A stretch of DNA of 42,614 nucleotides, from assembly GCA_002705205.1 (NCBI GenBank), contig PAHP01000012.1, positions 1 through 42,614 of the forward strand, read 5' to 3'. A program made the position numbers and the translations under genes. The notes beneath the pieces are model-generated. The model was not told the DNA's origin. It made no database searches and saw only the letters and a list, made by a program, of their open reading frames with translations. Within the stretch, counting starts at the first letter, position 1. Each line of letters begins with the position of its first letter. The stretch comes from Flavobacteriales bacterium (GTDB lineage Bacteria; Bacteroidota; Bacteroidia; Flavobacteriales; BACL11). Below, one piece after another: positions 16,501-24,619 of this stretch.

Positions 16501-16895
16501 GAGAGCAGGAGCAAATTCGAAAACAATTAATGGAATTAAGAGATAATATTGGTGAAAATGGAGAGAAAGGAAAGCTTGATAAAATTTTAGAAGATATGGA
16601 AGAAAATGAACGAGATATTATTAACAACAAAATTACACAAGAAACTATTAACAGACAATCAGAAATTCTAACAAGATTATTAGAGGCAGAAAATGCAGAA
16701 AGAGAACAAGAAGAAGACAATAAAAGACAGGCAACTGAATGGAAATTTGAACCTGATAATATAACTGATGAATATATTGAATATAAAAAACTTAAAAAAG
16801 AACAAGAAGAACTTCTAAAAACAACACCCGTTCAGCTTACCCCTTTTTACAAAGAAAAAGTAACCAACTACTTTAACCATATAATAAATGATTGA
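13599..16895 (+). CDS. DUF4175 family membrane protein with long coiled coil
   Basis: Function unknown; DUF4175-type proteins are large membrane proteins common in Bacteroidota. The 1098-residue product has two hydrophobic segments near residues 26-48 and 57-80 and a third near 155-175 (WILTPIIILFLFFIS). A beta-rich, probably periplasmic part follows (residues 190-500). From about 520 to the end it is almost all Lys/Glu/Gln coiled coil. Near residue 910 there is a Cys-Pro-Lys segment (CNKPKNCNKPNPNCKKP) followed by a Gly-Lys stretch. ATG 13599 is chosen over the earlier in-frame start because a -7 box lies just before it. It overlaps ybeY by 8 bp and leads that operon. Confidence 0.82.
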   Translation: MKNLTQHLFDKLNEFIKKYYHNQLIKGCIYVLSILLIFFILFSVIEYFYTMDVRGRTFLFWTYIVINFIVFCKYITFPLLRLFSFKDRLTHKQASKIIGDHFSNINDKLINILELHDLSNDQNELVLASIEQKTSSINAVPFKNAIDFKGNKQHLKWILTPIIILFLFFISGKEYMLTESSARIVKHNTFFEPKAPFNYVFLNKNLNCKQFDNFLLKIRITGNEIPNEIFIQSENNKFKLEELGNNEFQYKFKRINSDIIFNFFAGGYSSKPYTIKSLAQPKVVDMRIVISHPKYTGKIIEKKSNNGDIIASEGSSINWKIQLQNTDSCSFIYNGEIVQETSDLKLEFSKKVLRSSNYSIISSNENKLTDTLTYYITVIADKFPKIDLVQRYDSSNTQFIFEGNIEDDYLLRKLEFIYSIKQNDSIINYYENVKIEKNKKQRFFYTFNFENLNIDPEKELKYYFKIWDNDAINGSKFTKSNTFIYKQPNIEEIIKRQDIENKKIKSGLNKSILLAEEIQKKIEELNKSILKKKKIGWEEKKKAADIIKLQKELEKKIANTQKKNSENLKATEKLNSSVLEKQKKLEELMNNLIDDEIKKLIQEMEQMMDESNKEKLQNLLEQIKLSNTDLEKELDRELELFKQFEFEQKVEETLDKLAKLKKEQEGLKKETTAEQLTKEELVKAQENLSQEMDKIKKDLNDLRKKNMDLEDKNKLPNTQKIETTIQQKMQESKNNLEIGKKKKSEKSQKDAIEKIEELTKKLESMKQASEEEKPKEDMHNLRKILENLVTVSFNQEELMAHVNNTPRNSSEFVRIVQEQNKLSADSKIIEDSLFALSKRVVQIQGAINKEITSIKSNMQKATKKLEDRDVNKATERQQFVMTSVNNLALLLSEILEQMQKELDSPPSDCNKPKNCNKPNPNCKKPSMSELKKAQKKLNEKMNKGKGKKKGQGEKKGEKKSKELIKLAREQEQIRKQLMELRDNIGENGEKGKLDKILEDMEENERDIINNKITQETINRQSEILTRLLEAENAEREQEEDNKRQATEWKFEPDNITDEYIEYKKLKKEQEELLKTTPVQLTPFYKEKVTNYFNHIIND

Positions 16896-17292
16896 TTTTC
16901 AATATATTAACTGCAAAACGCTACCTATTAAAGATTCTTCAAAGTGGCTAGATTCAATTATCTTAGCTGAGGGGAAAAAGCTTGGAGCAATTGTATATGT
17001 ATTTTGTACTGATGAATATTTACTTAAAAAAAATATTCAATTCTTAAATCATAACGATCTGACAGATGTAATCACTTTTGATTATTGTAAGAATAATATT
17101 ATTAATGGAGATATTTTAATCAGCATTGAAAGAGTAAAAGAAAATGCAAAAACCTTTGAGGTTAATTTTTTAACTGAATTAAATAGGGTTATGGCTCATG
17201 GTTTACTACATTTGCTAGGATATAAAGATAAAACTAAAGAAGATGTCAAGATAATGCGTGCTAAAGAAAATTATTACTTATCTATAAAATGA
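16888..17292 (+). CDS. ybeY: Endoribonuclease YbeY (rRNA maturation factor)
   Basis: Metal-dependent RNase needed for 16S rRNA 3' maturation and ribosome quality control. The 134-residue product has [13 protein letters not shown] in the core and the metal motif [15 protein letters not shown] near the C-terminus. The first two His of the usual H-x3-H-x5-H are present, while the third is replaced by Asp in GYKD, a form I recall as normal for Bacteroidota members. It starts 8 bp inside DUF4175 and its stop shares ATGA with mnmG, so all are cotranslated from one mRNA. Confidence 0.92.
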   Translation: MIDFQYINCKTLPIKDSSKWLDSIILAEGKKLGAIVYVFCTDEYLLKKNIQFLNHNDLTDVITFDYCKNNIINGDILISIERVKENAKTFEVNFLTELNRVMAHGLLHLLGYKDKTKEDVKIMRAKENYYLSIK

Positions 17293-19160
17293 TTTTAGAA
17301 GAAAAATATGATGTGATTGTTGTTGGTGGTGGACACGCTGGATGTGAGGCTGCACATGCTGCTGCAACTATGGGCTCAAAAATTTTACTGATAACGCAAA
17401 ATCTTGAAACAATTGCCAGAATGTCATGCAACCCAGCAATGGGCGGTGTCGCTAAAGGTCAAATTATAAGAGAAATTGATGCTCTTGGGGGTATGTCTGG
17501 AATGATTACAGATGCTTCTACAATTCAATTTAGAATGTTAAATAAGAGTAAAGGCCCTGCTATGTGGAGTCCTCGAGCGCAGTGTGATAGAAAAGTATTT
17601 GAAAAAGAATGGAGAAAAAAACTAGAAAAGAATAAAAATATTGACTTCTGGCAAGATACAGTAGAAAGTTTAATTGTTGAAAATAATGACGCTAGAGGAG
17701 TAATAACTAAAATGGGGGTTCAAATTTCAGCAAAGAGTATAATACTATGTAATGGAACTTTCTTAAATGGAATTATTCATTTAGGGAAAAAAAATTATAA
17801 AGGAGGTAGGTCTGGAGAACCGTCTGCCGAAGGGATAACTAAACAATTAATTGAGCTTGGATTTAGCCGAGGAAGAATGAAGACGGGAACCCCTCCAAGA
17901 TTAGACGGAAGAAGCATTAACTATTCTAAAACTGAAGAGCAAGCCGGAGATACAAACCCTGTCCATTTTTCATATTTAACAAAAACGAAATTAAGCCGAC
18001 AACACTCTTGCTATATCACTTATACCTCACCTGAAGTACATAACATCTTAAAAAGTGGATTTGATGATTCTCCAATGTTCTCAGGAAGGATAAGTGGCTC
18101 AGGGCCAAGATATTGTCCTTCAATTGAAGATAAAATTGAGAGATTTTCTTCTAAAGAAAAACATCAGCTATTCATTGAGCCAGAAGGCAAAGATACTGTT
18201 GAAATTTACTTGAATGGTTTTTCTACATCGCTACCAGAGAAAGTACAACTTCAAGCTTTAAGAAAAATTAAAGGCCTTGAAAAAGTAAAAATGTTCAGGG
18301 CAGGATATGCTATTGAATATGATTACTTCCCTCCTACGCAATTAAAACATACTCTAGAAACTAAAATTATCAATAAACTGTACTTTTGCGGACAAATAAA
18401 TGGCACAACAGGCTATGAAGAAGCCGCAGCTCAAGGGTTAGTAGCTGGTATAAATTCACATCTTAATATTAATAAAAAAAATGAATTTATTCTTGATAGA
18501 TCAGACGCCTATATTGGCGTTCTAATTGACGATTTAATTACTAAAGGGACGGAAGAACCCTACAGAATGTTTACATCAAGAGCAGAATACAGACTCCTTT
18601 TAAGACAAGACAATGCAGATCTAAGACTAACAAAAAAGGGATATGAAATAGGACTTGCAACAAAAAAAAGAATTACAGCCCTGAAGATTAAAGAAGAAAA
18701 CACCTCTAAATTAATTGATTTTCTAAAGAAAACAAGTGTCTCACCAGAAGAAATTAATCCTATTCTTAAAGAAAAAAATAGCTCTTCCTTAAAACAAAAA
18801 ATGAAAGCAAAATCAGTATTGGCAAGACCACATATTAGTATTAATGACTTATGTGCTTCCTCTTTGATATCAGATTTTTTAAATTCTAGCGGCTTTTCTA
18901 ATGAAATAATTGAACAAGCAGAAATTCAAATAAAATATGGAGGATATATAAATAAAGAGAAGGAATCTGTAGCAAAACTAAAAAGATTAGAAAATATTAA
19001 AATTGGAGCAGACTTTGAATTTGACAAGCTACATTCAATATCAACTGAGGGGAGGGAAAAATTAAAATCTATTCAGCCTAGAACTATTGGTCAGGCCTCA
19101 AGAATTAGCGGCGTTTCTCCGTCAGACATAAATGTATTGCTAATATACCTAGGGAGATGA
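17289..19160 (+). CDS. mnmG: tRNA uridine-5-carboxymethylaminomethyl modification enzyme MnmG
   Basis: FAD enzyme that, with MnmE, installs cmnm5 on U34 of several tRNAs. The 623-residue product opens with the dinucleotide-binding [20 protein letters not shown] (GGG at 13-15). It continues with the family blocks [86 protein letters not shown] and [18 protein letters not shown], and ends with a helical tail carrying [19 protein letters not shown]. Length is typical. Overlaps of 4 bp with ybeY upstream and the methyltransferase downstream (both ATGA) mark a tight operon. Confidence 0.97.
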   Translation: MILEEKYDVIVVGGGHAGCEAAHAAATMGSKILLITQNLETIARMSCNPAMGGVAKGQIIREIDALGGMSGMITDASTIQFRMLNKSKGPAMWSPRAQCDRKVFEKEWRKKLEKNKNIDFWQDTVESLIVENNDARGVITKMGVQISAKSIILCNGTFLNGIIHLGKKNYKGGRSGEPSAEGITKQLIELGFSRGRMKTGTPPRLDGRSINYSKTEEQAGDTNPVHFSYLTKTKLSRQHSCYITYTSPEVHNILKSGFDDSPMFSGRISGSGPRYCPSIEDKIERFSSKEKHQLFIEPEGKDTVEIYLNGFSTSLPEKVQLQALRKIKGLEKVKMFRAGYAIEYDYFPPTQLKHTLETKIINKLYFCGQINGTTGYEEAAAQGLVAGINSHLNINKKNEFILDRSDAYIGVLIDDLITKGTEEPYRMFTSRAEYRLLLRQDNADLRLTKKGYEIGLATKKRITALKIKEENTSKLIDFLKKTSVSPEEINPILKEKNSSSLKQKMKAKSVLARPHISINDLCASSLISDFLNSSGFSNEIIEQAEIQIKYGGYINKEKESVAKLKRLENIKIGADFEFDKLHSISTEGREKLKSIQPRTIGQASRISGVSPSDINVLLIYLGR

Positions 19161-20041
19161 TTTTACTTGACAGCTGTCCTATTTGCAAAAAAAAGAACCT
19201 TAAGAAAAAGCTGAACTGCATTGACCACTCAGCCTCTAATGAGGAATTTACAATTGTTTCATGTGGAACATGTGACTTTGTATTTACAAATCCAAGACCA
19301 AAAGACGAAAACCTTACGCATTACTATAATTCTAATAATTACATTTCTCATGCAAACCTCTCATCAGGTTTGTTTAATTGGACTTATCAAAGAATAAGAG
19401 CCTTTGCTATTAAATTAAAAATCTCATTATTAAAAAGTGTTTCTAAAAAAGGACATCACCTTGATATTGGATGTGGAACAGGAGAATTCTTAAATGCTTG
19501 TAGAAATGTGGGATTTAATACCCAAGGCATTGAGCCTTCAGATATAGCAAGAAGCCAGGCTATTAATAATTACAACCTATCCGTTTCAAAAAGCACCAAC
19601 CTAAAGCAATTTAATGAATCTCAATTTGACTCAATAAGCATGTGGCATGTCCTAGAACATATCCCAAACTTAAATCAAATGCTAGCAGATATTAATAGAG
19701 TTCTTTCAAAAAAAGGAAAGCTTATTATTGCCGTCCCCAATCTAAAAAGCTGGGACGCAAGACACTATAAAGAATACTGGGCTGCATGGGACGTCCCAAT
19801 TCATTTATGGCACTTCTCAAAAGAAACACTTGTCAAACTATTAAATAAACATGGCTTTAAGAAAGTAAAACAAAAAGCTATGATCTTTGACGCATTTTAT
19901 GTTTCAGCCTTAAGTGAAGAATACAAAAATGGAAGCAAGAATTTAATAAAAAGCTTTGCCATTGGAATCATATCAAATCTAAGTGGGATTTTTACAAAAA
20001 ATGGCCACTCAAGCACAATTTATGTTTTTGAAAAAAAATAA
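19157..20041 (+). CDS. Class I SAM-dependent methyltransferase with N-terminal Cys4 motif
   Basis: Substrate unknown. The 294-residue product has two Cys pairs (Cys7/Cys10 in CPICKKK and Cys36/Cys39 in CGTCDFVF) that look like a zinc knuckle, then the phrase [16 protein letters not shown] typical of this methyltransferase group. The SAM site is [15 protein letters not shown] about residue 100, with [14 protein letters not shown] as the post-motif region. Such proteins act on sugars, lipids or small molecules; the sequence does not say which. It shares ATGA with mnmG and is the last gene of that operon; no clear terminator follows. Confidence 0.85.
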   Translation: MILLDSCPICKKKNLKKKLNCIDHSASNEEFTIVSCGTCDFVFTNPRPKDENLTHYYNSNNYISHANLSSGLFNWTYQRIRAFAIKLKISLLKSVSKKGHHLDIGCGTGEFLNACRNVGFNTQGIEPSDIARSQAINNYNLSVSKSTNLKQFNESQFDSISMWHVLEHIPNLNQMLADINRVLSKKGKLIIAVPNLKSWDARHYKEYWAAWDVPIHLWHFSKETLVKLLNKHGFKKVKQKAMIFDAFYVSALSEEYKNGSKNLIKSFAIGIISNLSGIFTKNGHSSTIYVFEKK

Positions 20042-20163
20042 GCTAAAATAAAGCTATCTAAGCCCTTTAGGAGCCTCCAAAGACTTAAGCATCTAAAATC
20101 CTTAAAAAACCCAAAAAAGACAGGCCTACTATAACTACTTGATTTTTAAATGATTACGTGTAT

Positions 20164-20197
20164 TTTGAGCTTTTTAACTTGAATTTTTGTAGATTTG
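20164..20197 (+). promoter_or_regulatory. Bacteroidota promoter for the FN3 secreted protein
   Basis: TTTG at 20164-20167 and TAGATTTG at 20190-20197 (exact TAnnTTTG), 22 bp apart, within the known Bacteroidota range. ATG 20213 follows the -7 box after 15 bp. The rest of the 171-bp gap after the methyltransferase (20042-20163) holds no gene or hairpin that I could see. Confidence 0.6.
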
Positions 20198-20212
20198 TAA
20201 AAAATAATTACC

Positions 20213-21508
20213 ATGAAACATATCCTCCTTTTTTTAATGATAGCCTTTTCAACGCAAGGGTTCTCACAGTGCGATGCTCCATCTACAATTTTTGCATCAA
20301 ACGTTAATTATTATAATGCTGAAGTAAACTGGAATACAACTTCAGGAACATATTTTTACAGAATTAGATTTAAAATAATTGGGGCTCCCTCTTGGTCATA
20401 TAAAAATAATATTGACTCTACTCTAAACAAACTGATTCTTATTGATTTACTTCCATTAAGCGATTATATTTGGCAAATAAAGTCTTATTGCGATACCACT
20501 AACACAAACACATCAAGCTGGTCAACAACAGACACATTTACAACTATTACAAATACATGTCCAAATACAAATGTACTTTTTACAAGTAATATTAACTTTA
20601 ACAACGCAGTAGCTAATTGGGATACTATAAATGGCGCAAATAGATATAAAATACGGTATAAAATTTTAGGCACAACTTTATGGTCATATCTAGGTCCTGT
20701 ATACCACCCATTAGACAGTATTACAATTCCAGTATTACAGCAGAATACATCCTATGAATGGCAAGTGCTTACATTTCATGATAGTACTAATTTATTGGGA
20801 TCCCTATGGTCAGAAAGCGATACCTTTACAACGACTTCCTTTGTTTATTCTCCTTTTAATCCATTAGTAACAAATACATTAAGTAGTCTAGAATGCAGTT
20901 CTCCATCTGAATTTTCTTTAACTGTTACTCAGTCTGCCTATGAACCTGATATTGGCACAAGTAGAATAACATCAGATGGTGGCTATTTTGACATTTCATC
21001 CATAAGTATGGGGGATTCTGTTGGCTTTGCTATTATGACAACAACCACGCAAAACATAACCGCAGTATTAAGAGCAGGACTAATTGCGGGGCAAAATTAT
21101 GCTATTATTAATTCATATGACAGCACAGGCTCTTTAATAGGGTTCTTTACGATTGAAAATGATAATGGAGGAATAAAAGTAACAACCACGACTCCAAATG
21201 ACAATAATGACTATACTAGCGGCTATATCAGTGAGGTCTACTTGACTAATCTTTTTATTAATCCTCCAAATTCAGGGCCATTACATTTCTTTATCGATAT
21301 TGAATCTGAGTTAAGTGATCAAATATATGATACTGATACGGTTCAAATATGGTGTAATACAAATAACATCATAGAACAAAAATATGAAAAAGAAATTCTT
21401 GAACTATACGATCTATTAGGAAGAAAAAGACAGAACAAACAAAAAAATAAACCCATCTTGTATATGTATGATGACGGAACCGTTCAAAGAAAAATAATTA
21501 TAGAGTAA
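20213..21508 (+). CDS. Secreted fibronectin type III protein with short T9SS-like C-terminal tail
   Basis: Probable surface or secreted protein exported by the type IX system. The 431-residue product has a signal peptide (MKHILLFLMIAFSTQGFSQ). Two fibronectin III-like domains follow, at about residues 20-112 and 114-208; each begins with Cys and ends with a DTFTT motif, and they are tandem repeats of each other. A region at about 225-385 with no family I recognise comes next, then a C-terminal tail (about 392-431) with ELYDLLGRKRQNKQ, YMYDDGTV and RKIIIE. That tail resembles a T9SS type A sorting signal but lacks the usual Y-P-N-P opening. Monocistronic: own promoter upstream and a hairpin downstream. 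Confidence 0.75.
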   Translation: MKHILLFLMIAFSTQGFSQCDAPSTIFASNVNYYNAEVNWNTTSGTYFYRIRFKIIGAPSWSYKNNIDSTLNKLILIDLLPLSDYIWQIKSYCDTTNTNTSSWSTTDTFTTITNTCPNTNVLFTSNINFNNAVANWDTINGANRYKIRYKILGTTLWSYLGPVYHPLDSITIPVLQQNTSYEWQVLTFHDSTNLLGSLWSESDTFTTTSFVYSPFNPLVTNTLSSLECSSPSEFSLTVTQSAYEPDIGTSRITSDGGYFDISSISMGDSVGFAIMTTTTQNITAVLRAGLIAGQNYAIINSYDSTGSLIGFFTIENDNGGIKVTTTTPNDNNDYTSGYISEVYLTNLFINPPNSGPLHFFIDIESELSDQIYDTDTVQIWCNTNNIIEQKYEKEILELYDLLGRKRQNKQKNKPILYMYDDGTVQRKIIIE

Positions 21509-21535
21509 AAAACCTCACTTATTAAAAGTGAGGTT
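21507..21535 (-). terminator. Rho-independent terminator of tRNA-Arg
   Basis: Perfect 10-bp stem (AACCTCACTT at 21511-21520 with AAGTGAGGTT at 21526-21535), 5-base loop. On the minus strand it lies 7 bp past the tRNA end and is followed by a T run (complement of the A run at 21507-21512). On the plus strand no T run follows, so it should serve mainly the tRNA, though it also sits right after the FN3 gene stop. Confidence 0.8.
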
Positions 21536-21542
21536 AAATTAG

Positions 21543-21616
21543 TGGCCTAGAGAGGATTCGAACCCCCAACCCTCAGAGCCGAAATCTGATATTCTATCCA
21601 GTTGAACTACTAGGCC
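21543..21616 (-). tRNA. tRNA-Arg (anticodon UCG)
   Basis: A complete 74-nt cloverleaf on the minus strand. The acceptor stem GGCCTAG pairs with CTAGGCC. The D arm is GTTC/GAAT, and the anticodon stem TCAGA/TCTGA encloses the loop TTTCGGC, giving anticodon UCG, which reads CGA (Arg). The T arm has the standard TTCGAAT loop. The discriminator base is A; CCA is not encoded (CTA follows) and must be added after transcription. It has its own promoter upstream and a strong hairpin terminator downstream. Confidence 0.96.
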
Positions 21617-21622
21617 ATTTTG

Positions 21623-21651
21623 CAAAAATAAGATATCTTTTAACTCTACAA
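21623..21651 (-). promoter_or_regulatory. Bacteroidota promoter for tRNA-Arg
   Basis: On the minus strand, TTG (21651-21649), an 18-bp gap, then TATTTTTG (21630-21623), an exact TAnnTTTG. The -7 box ends 6 bases before the tRNA 5' end, so the 5' leader is almost absent. Spacing is canonical. Confidence 0.75.
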
Positions 21652-21704
21652 TTTTTTATTAATTAAGATGTTATCTGATTGTAAAATATTATTATTGTGA
21701 AATT

Positions 21705-23912
21705 ATGAAAAAGCTCCTTTTACTTTTATTCCCTTTCTTCATGCAAGCTCAAGATGTAGCTATTGGGCATTGGAAGGATTATTTATCATACAATTCTGCC
21801 TCCTATATTACTGAGGCTGAAAATAAAATATATTGCGTAGCAAATGGGGGCTTGTTCTATATAAATAAAAATGATGAGACAATCAACAGACTCTCAAAGA
21901 TAACAGGCCTTTCTGATGTAGGTATTAAACAAGTTGCTTATTCTTATGAACTAGATATTGTAATAATTACCTATAAAAACTGTAATGTTGATCTTTTAAA
22001 GAACAATCACATTATAAATATATCAGACATAAAACGCAAAGAAATTACAGGCATCAAGTCAATAAATAATATTACAATTAGAAAAAATATTGCATACCTA
22101 TCAACATCTATTGGGTTAATTCTAGTTGATTTAGAAAATGAAGAAATAAAAGACACTTATAACTTGGGAGATGCAAGTAGTGCCTATAAAATAAACGGAT
22201 GTGCATTCTTAGGAGACTCAATAATTACAGCAACATCTCAAGGGTTATTTTATGCTAATGTCAATGATCCAAATTTATCTGATTATAGTAGCTGGTCTGT
22301 TTTCCAAGCTCAGACAAATGAAGAAACATATGACAATATTGTTTATGGAAATGGAAATATTAATGGAGATTATTGGTATGAAACAAGAAGCGTCAACTAT
22401 AACAACAGCACTCTAGTAAGAACTAAATTTGACAGAGTTGAAATCACTAAAGATGATGGAGCATATATCGAGTTAACGCACTTAAAATTTGAAAATATAT
22501 TATACGCCTTAAATGATGACGAAAATATTATTTGGGTAGCGGACTCTGTAAATGGCCTTTTGAAATTTATAAATTTAGACTATCAAGAACGTTTTATTCC
22601 TTCAGGGCCCGTTCGAAATGAAATTTATAGCTTAGAATACGAAGAAAATAAACTATATCAATGCCATGGAGGACATGCTAATTTTGGCTCAAATTCCTTA
22701 ATTAATAATGGCGTATCAATAAAAAACAATTATGATGATTGGACTAATTATGATAGATATAAATTAGGCAATGCCAGAGATATATTAGAGGTCGCTGTTA
22801 ATAATGGAGTTGAGTATTATGCCTCGTGGTATCATGGAATCCCTCAAATGAAAGATGGAGAGCTAGTAATAAAATATGATTATCAAAACACTAATGGAGT
22901 GCTAGATACCTGTTGGTATTCAAATAATAGAATTCGTATTTCAGATATCAAATTTGACTCTGAAGGAAATATGTGGGCTCTAAGCTCAGAGGTAAACCAT
23001 CCATTAGTGCTGAAAACCAAAGATAATAATTGGTATGCATACAGCATGAATCAAAATCAAGTTAGCCTATTCTTTGATGATTTACTAATTGATAGTTATA
23101 ATCAGAAATGGGGAGTATTAGGAAGAGGAAATGGATTATTTGTTTATGATGATAACAGAACTTTTGATAATCAAAATGATGATCAATATAAATTATTAAA
23201 TACTAATATCGGATATGGAAATTTACCCTCAAATCAAACTTATTGTTTAGCTGAAGACTTAGATGGAGAAATCTGGATAGGGACAGATAAAGGGATCACT
23301 GTTTTTTATGATCCAGCAGCAATATTCTCGGGCTATAATTTTGATGCCCAACAAATTCTTATAACAGAAGGAGATTACGGCCAGTATCTTTTAAGTGAAG
23401 AAAGGGTTAAGTGTATCGCTATTGATGGAGCAAATAGAAAATGGATTGGCACAGAAAAATCAGGAATCTTCTTGCTTTCTGAAGATGGTCTACAGCAAAT
23501 TTTACACTTTACAGAAGATAATAGCCCACTATACTCTAACAACATTGTAGATATTGCTATAAATCATGAAAATGGAGAAGTTTTTATTGGCACGAGTAAA
23601 GGGTTAATCTCATACAGATCAGATGCGACAATTGGAGCAGTGAAGCAAGGAAAAACTCATGTATTTCCAAATCCTGTTAAAGAAAATTATAATGGAGTCA
23701 TTACAATAAGTAAATTAGTAAAAAATGCTACTGTGAAGATAACTGATATAGGTGGTAATTTAGTTTTTGAAACTATTGCAAATGGCGGGCAAGCGATATG
23801 GGACGGAAAAAATAAAAATAAAACACGAGTCTCAACTGGCGTTTATTTAGTCTTCAGTACGGATATATATGGAGAGGAGAAAGTTGTAAGCAAAATTCTA
23901 TTTATTAACTAA
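21705..23912 (+). CDS. porZ: T9SS attachment-complex protein PorZ-like (beta-propeller, type A CTD)
   Basis: PorZ works at the cell surface with PorU, PorV and PorQ in attaching T9SS cargo to the outer membrane; in Porphyromonas it is linked to delivery of anionic LPS. The 735-residue product has a short signal peptide (MKKLLLLLFPFFMQA), then GHWKDYLSYNSA, a regular two-component-type propeller (repeats such as NKIYCVANGGLFYI, ITGLSDVGIKQVAY, GEIWIGTDKGITVFY, NRKWIGTEKSGIFLL, GEVFIGTSKGLISY), and a C-terminal type A sorting domain starting HVFPNPVKENYNG and ending VSKILFIN. Length is close to P. gingivalis PorZ. It overlaps recO by one base (TAATG). Confidence 0.82.
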   Translation: MKKLLLLLFPFFMQAQDVAIGHWKDYLSYNSASYITEAENKIYCVANGGLFYINKNDETINRLSKITGLSDVGIKQVAYSYELDIVIITYKNCNVDLLKNNHIINISDIKRKEITGIKSINNITIRKNIAYLSTSIGLILVDLENEEIKDTYNLGDASSAYKINGCAFLGDSIITATSQGLFYANVNDPNLSDYSSWSVFQAQTNEETYDNIVYGNGNINGDYWYETRSVNYNNSTLVRTKFDRVEITKDDGAYIELTHLKFENILYALNDDENIIWVADSVNGLLKFINLDYQERFIPSGPVRNEIYSLEYEENKLYQCHGGHANFGSNSLINNGVSIKNNYDDWTNYDRYKLGNARDILEVAVNNGVEYYASWYHGIPQMKDGELVIKYDYQNTNGVLDTCWYSNNRIRISDIKFDSEGNMWALSSEVNHPLVLKTKDNNWYAYSMNQNQVSLFFDDLLIDSYNQKWGVLGRGNGLFVYDDNRTFDNQNDDQYKLLNTNIGYGNLPSNQTYCLAEDLDGEIWIGTDKGITVFYDPAAIFSGYNFDAQQILITEGDYGQYLLSEERVKCIAIDGANRKWIGTEKSGIFLLSEDGLQQILHFTEDNSPLYSNNIVDIAINHENGEVFIGTSKGLISYRSDATIGAVKQGKTHVFPNPVKENYNGVITISKLVKNATVKITDIGGNLVFETIANGGQAIWDGKNKNKTRVSTGVYLVFSTDIYGEEKVVSKILFIN

Positions 23913-24619
23913 TGAAATATAAAAGCCGAGCAATTGCGCTAACTTATATAAAACAAGGAGACAGCTCAATTATTGCCAAATTATTTACTGAAAAAAAAGG
24001 CTTACAAACTTTTATTATTAAAGGGGTGAGATCCAAAAAATCAAAGAATAACATAACTTTTTTTGAGCCTTTAAAACAACTAAGCATTAATGGTCTATAT
24101 AAGCCCAAAAATTCATTGCAATACTTAGATGATATTAGACTAGAGAATAGTTTTGGCGCATTAAGAAAAAACATGTTTAATGTTTTTATTTCAGTGTTTA
24201 TTGCAGAAGTAAGTTCAAAGGTTTTGCAAGAGAATGATAAAAACCCAGCTTTGTTTATTTTCTTATGGGAAACAGCACAGGCCTTATCCCTTGAGAATAA
24301 GAGCAACTCAAATTATGTGCTCACTTTTATGTTAAACCTGTCTCGGTATTTAGGTTTTTATCCTTCTATTTCAGAAATAAAAAAGTCATTTTTCGATCTA
24401 GAGAGAGGAATATTTTCAGATCAATTAAAAAGCCTCGATATTTGTATGAATAAAAAAAATACCCTATACCTAAAAGCTCTAATAAAAAATGAGCCGATTA
24501 ATATTCCTCAAAAAGATAAGTCTATTTTATTACAAAAGTTAATTCGGTATTATACCCTTCATCATTATAATATAGAAAACATCAAATCGCACCTAGTCAT
24601 TGAATCATTAAGGGTATGA
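23912..24619 (+). CDS. recO: DNA repair protein RecO
   Basis: Helps load RecA on single-stranded DNA together with RecF and RecR in recombinational repair. The 235-residue product has the N-terminal OB-fold pattern of RecO: SRAIALTYIKQGDSSIIAKL, FTEKKGLQTFIIKGVRSKKS and FFEPLKQLSI, followed by a helical C-terminal half with LSRYLGFYPS. The zinc-binding Cys of some RecO proteins are absent, as is usual in this phylum. The start overlaps porZ by one base and the stop shares ATGA with the TonB receptor gene, so an RNA covering porZ, recO and the receptor is likely. Confidence 0.9.
   Translation: MKYKSRAIALTYIKQGDSSIIAKLFTEKKGLQTFIIKGVRSKKSKNNITFFEPLKQLSINGLYKPKNSLQYLDDIRLENSFGALRKNMFNVFISVFIAEVSSKVLQENDKNPALFIFLWETAQALSLENKSNSNYVLTFMLNLSRYLGFYPSISEIKKSFFDLERGIFSDQLKSLDICMNKKNTLYLKALIKNEPINIPQKDKSILLQKLIRYYTLHHYNIENIKSHLVIESLRV

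Noticed and set aside
20042-20163. Possible small RNA or riboswitch in the gap after the methyltransferase
   Set aside because: No stable long stem, conserved RNA motif or short coding frame was recognisable.
21511-21535. Hairpin as terminator of the FN3 gene on the plus strand
   Set aside because: No T run follows on the plus strand, while a T run follows on the minus strand; assigned to the tRNA.
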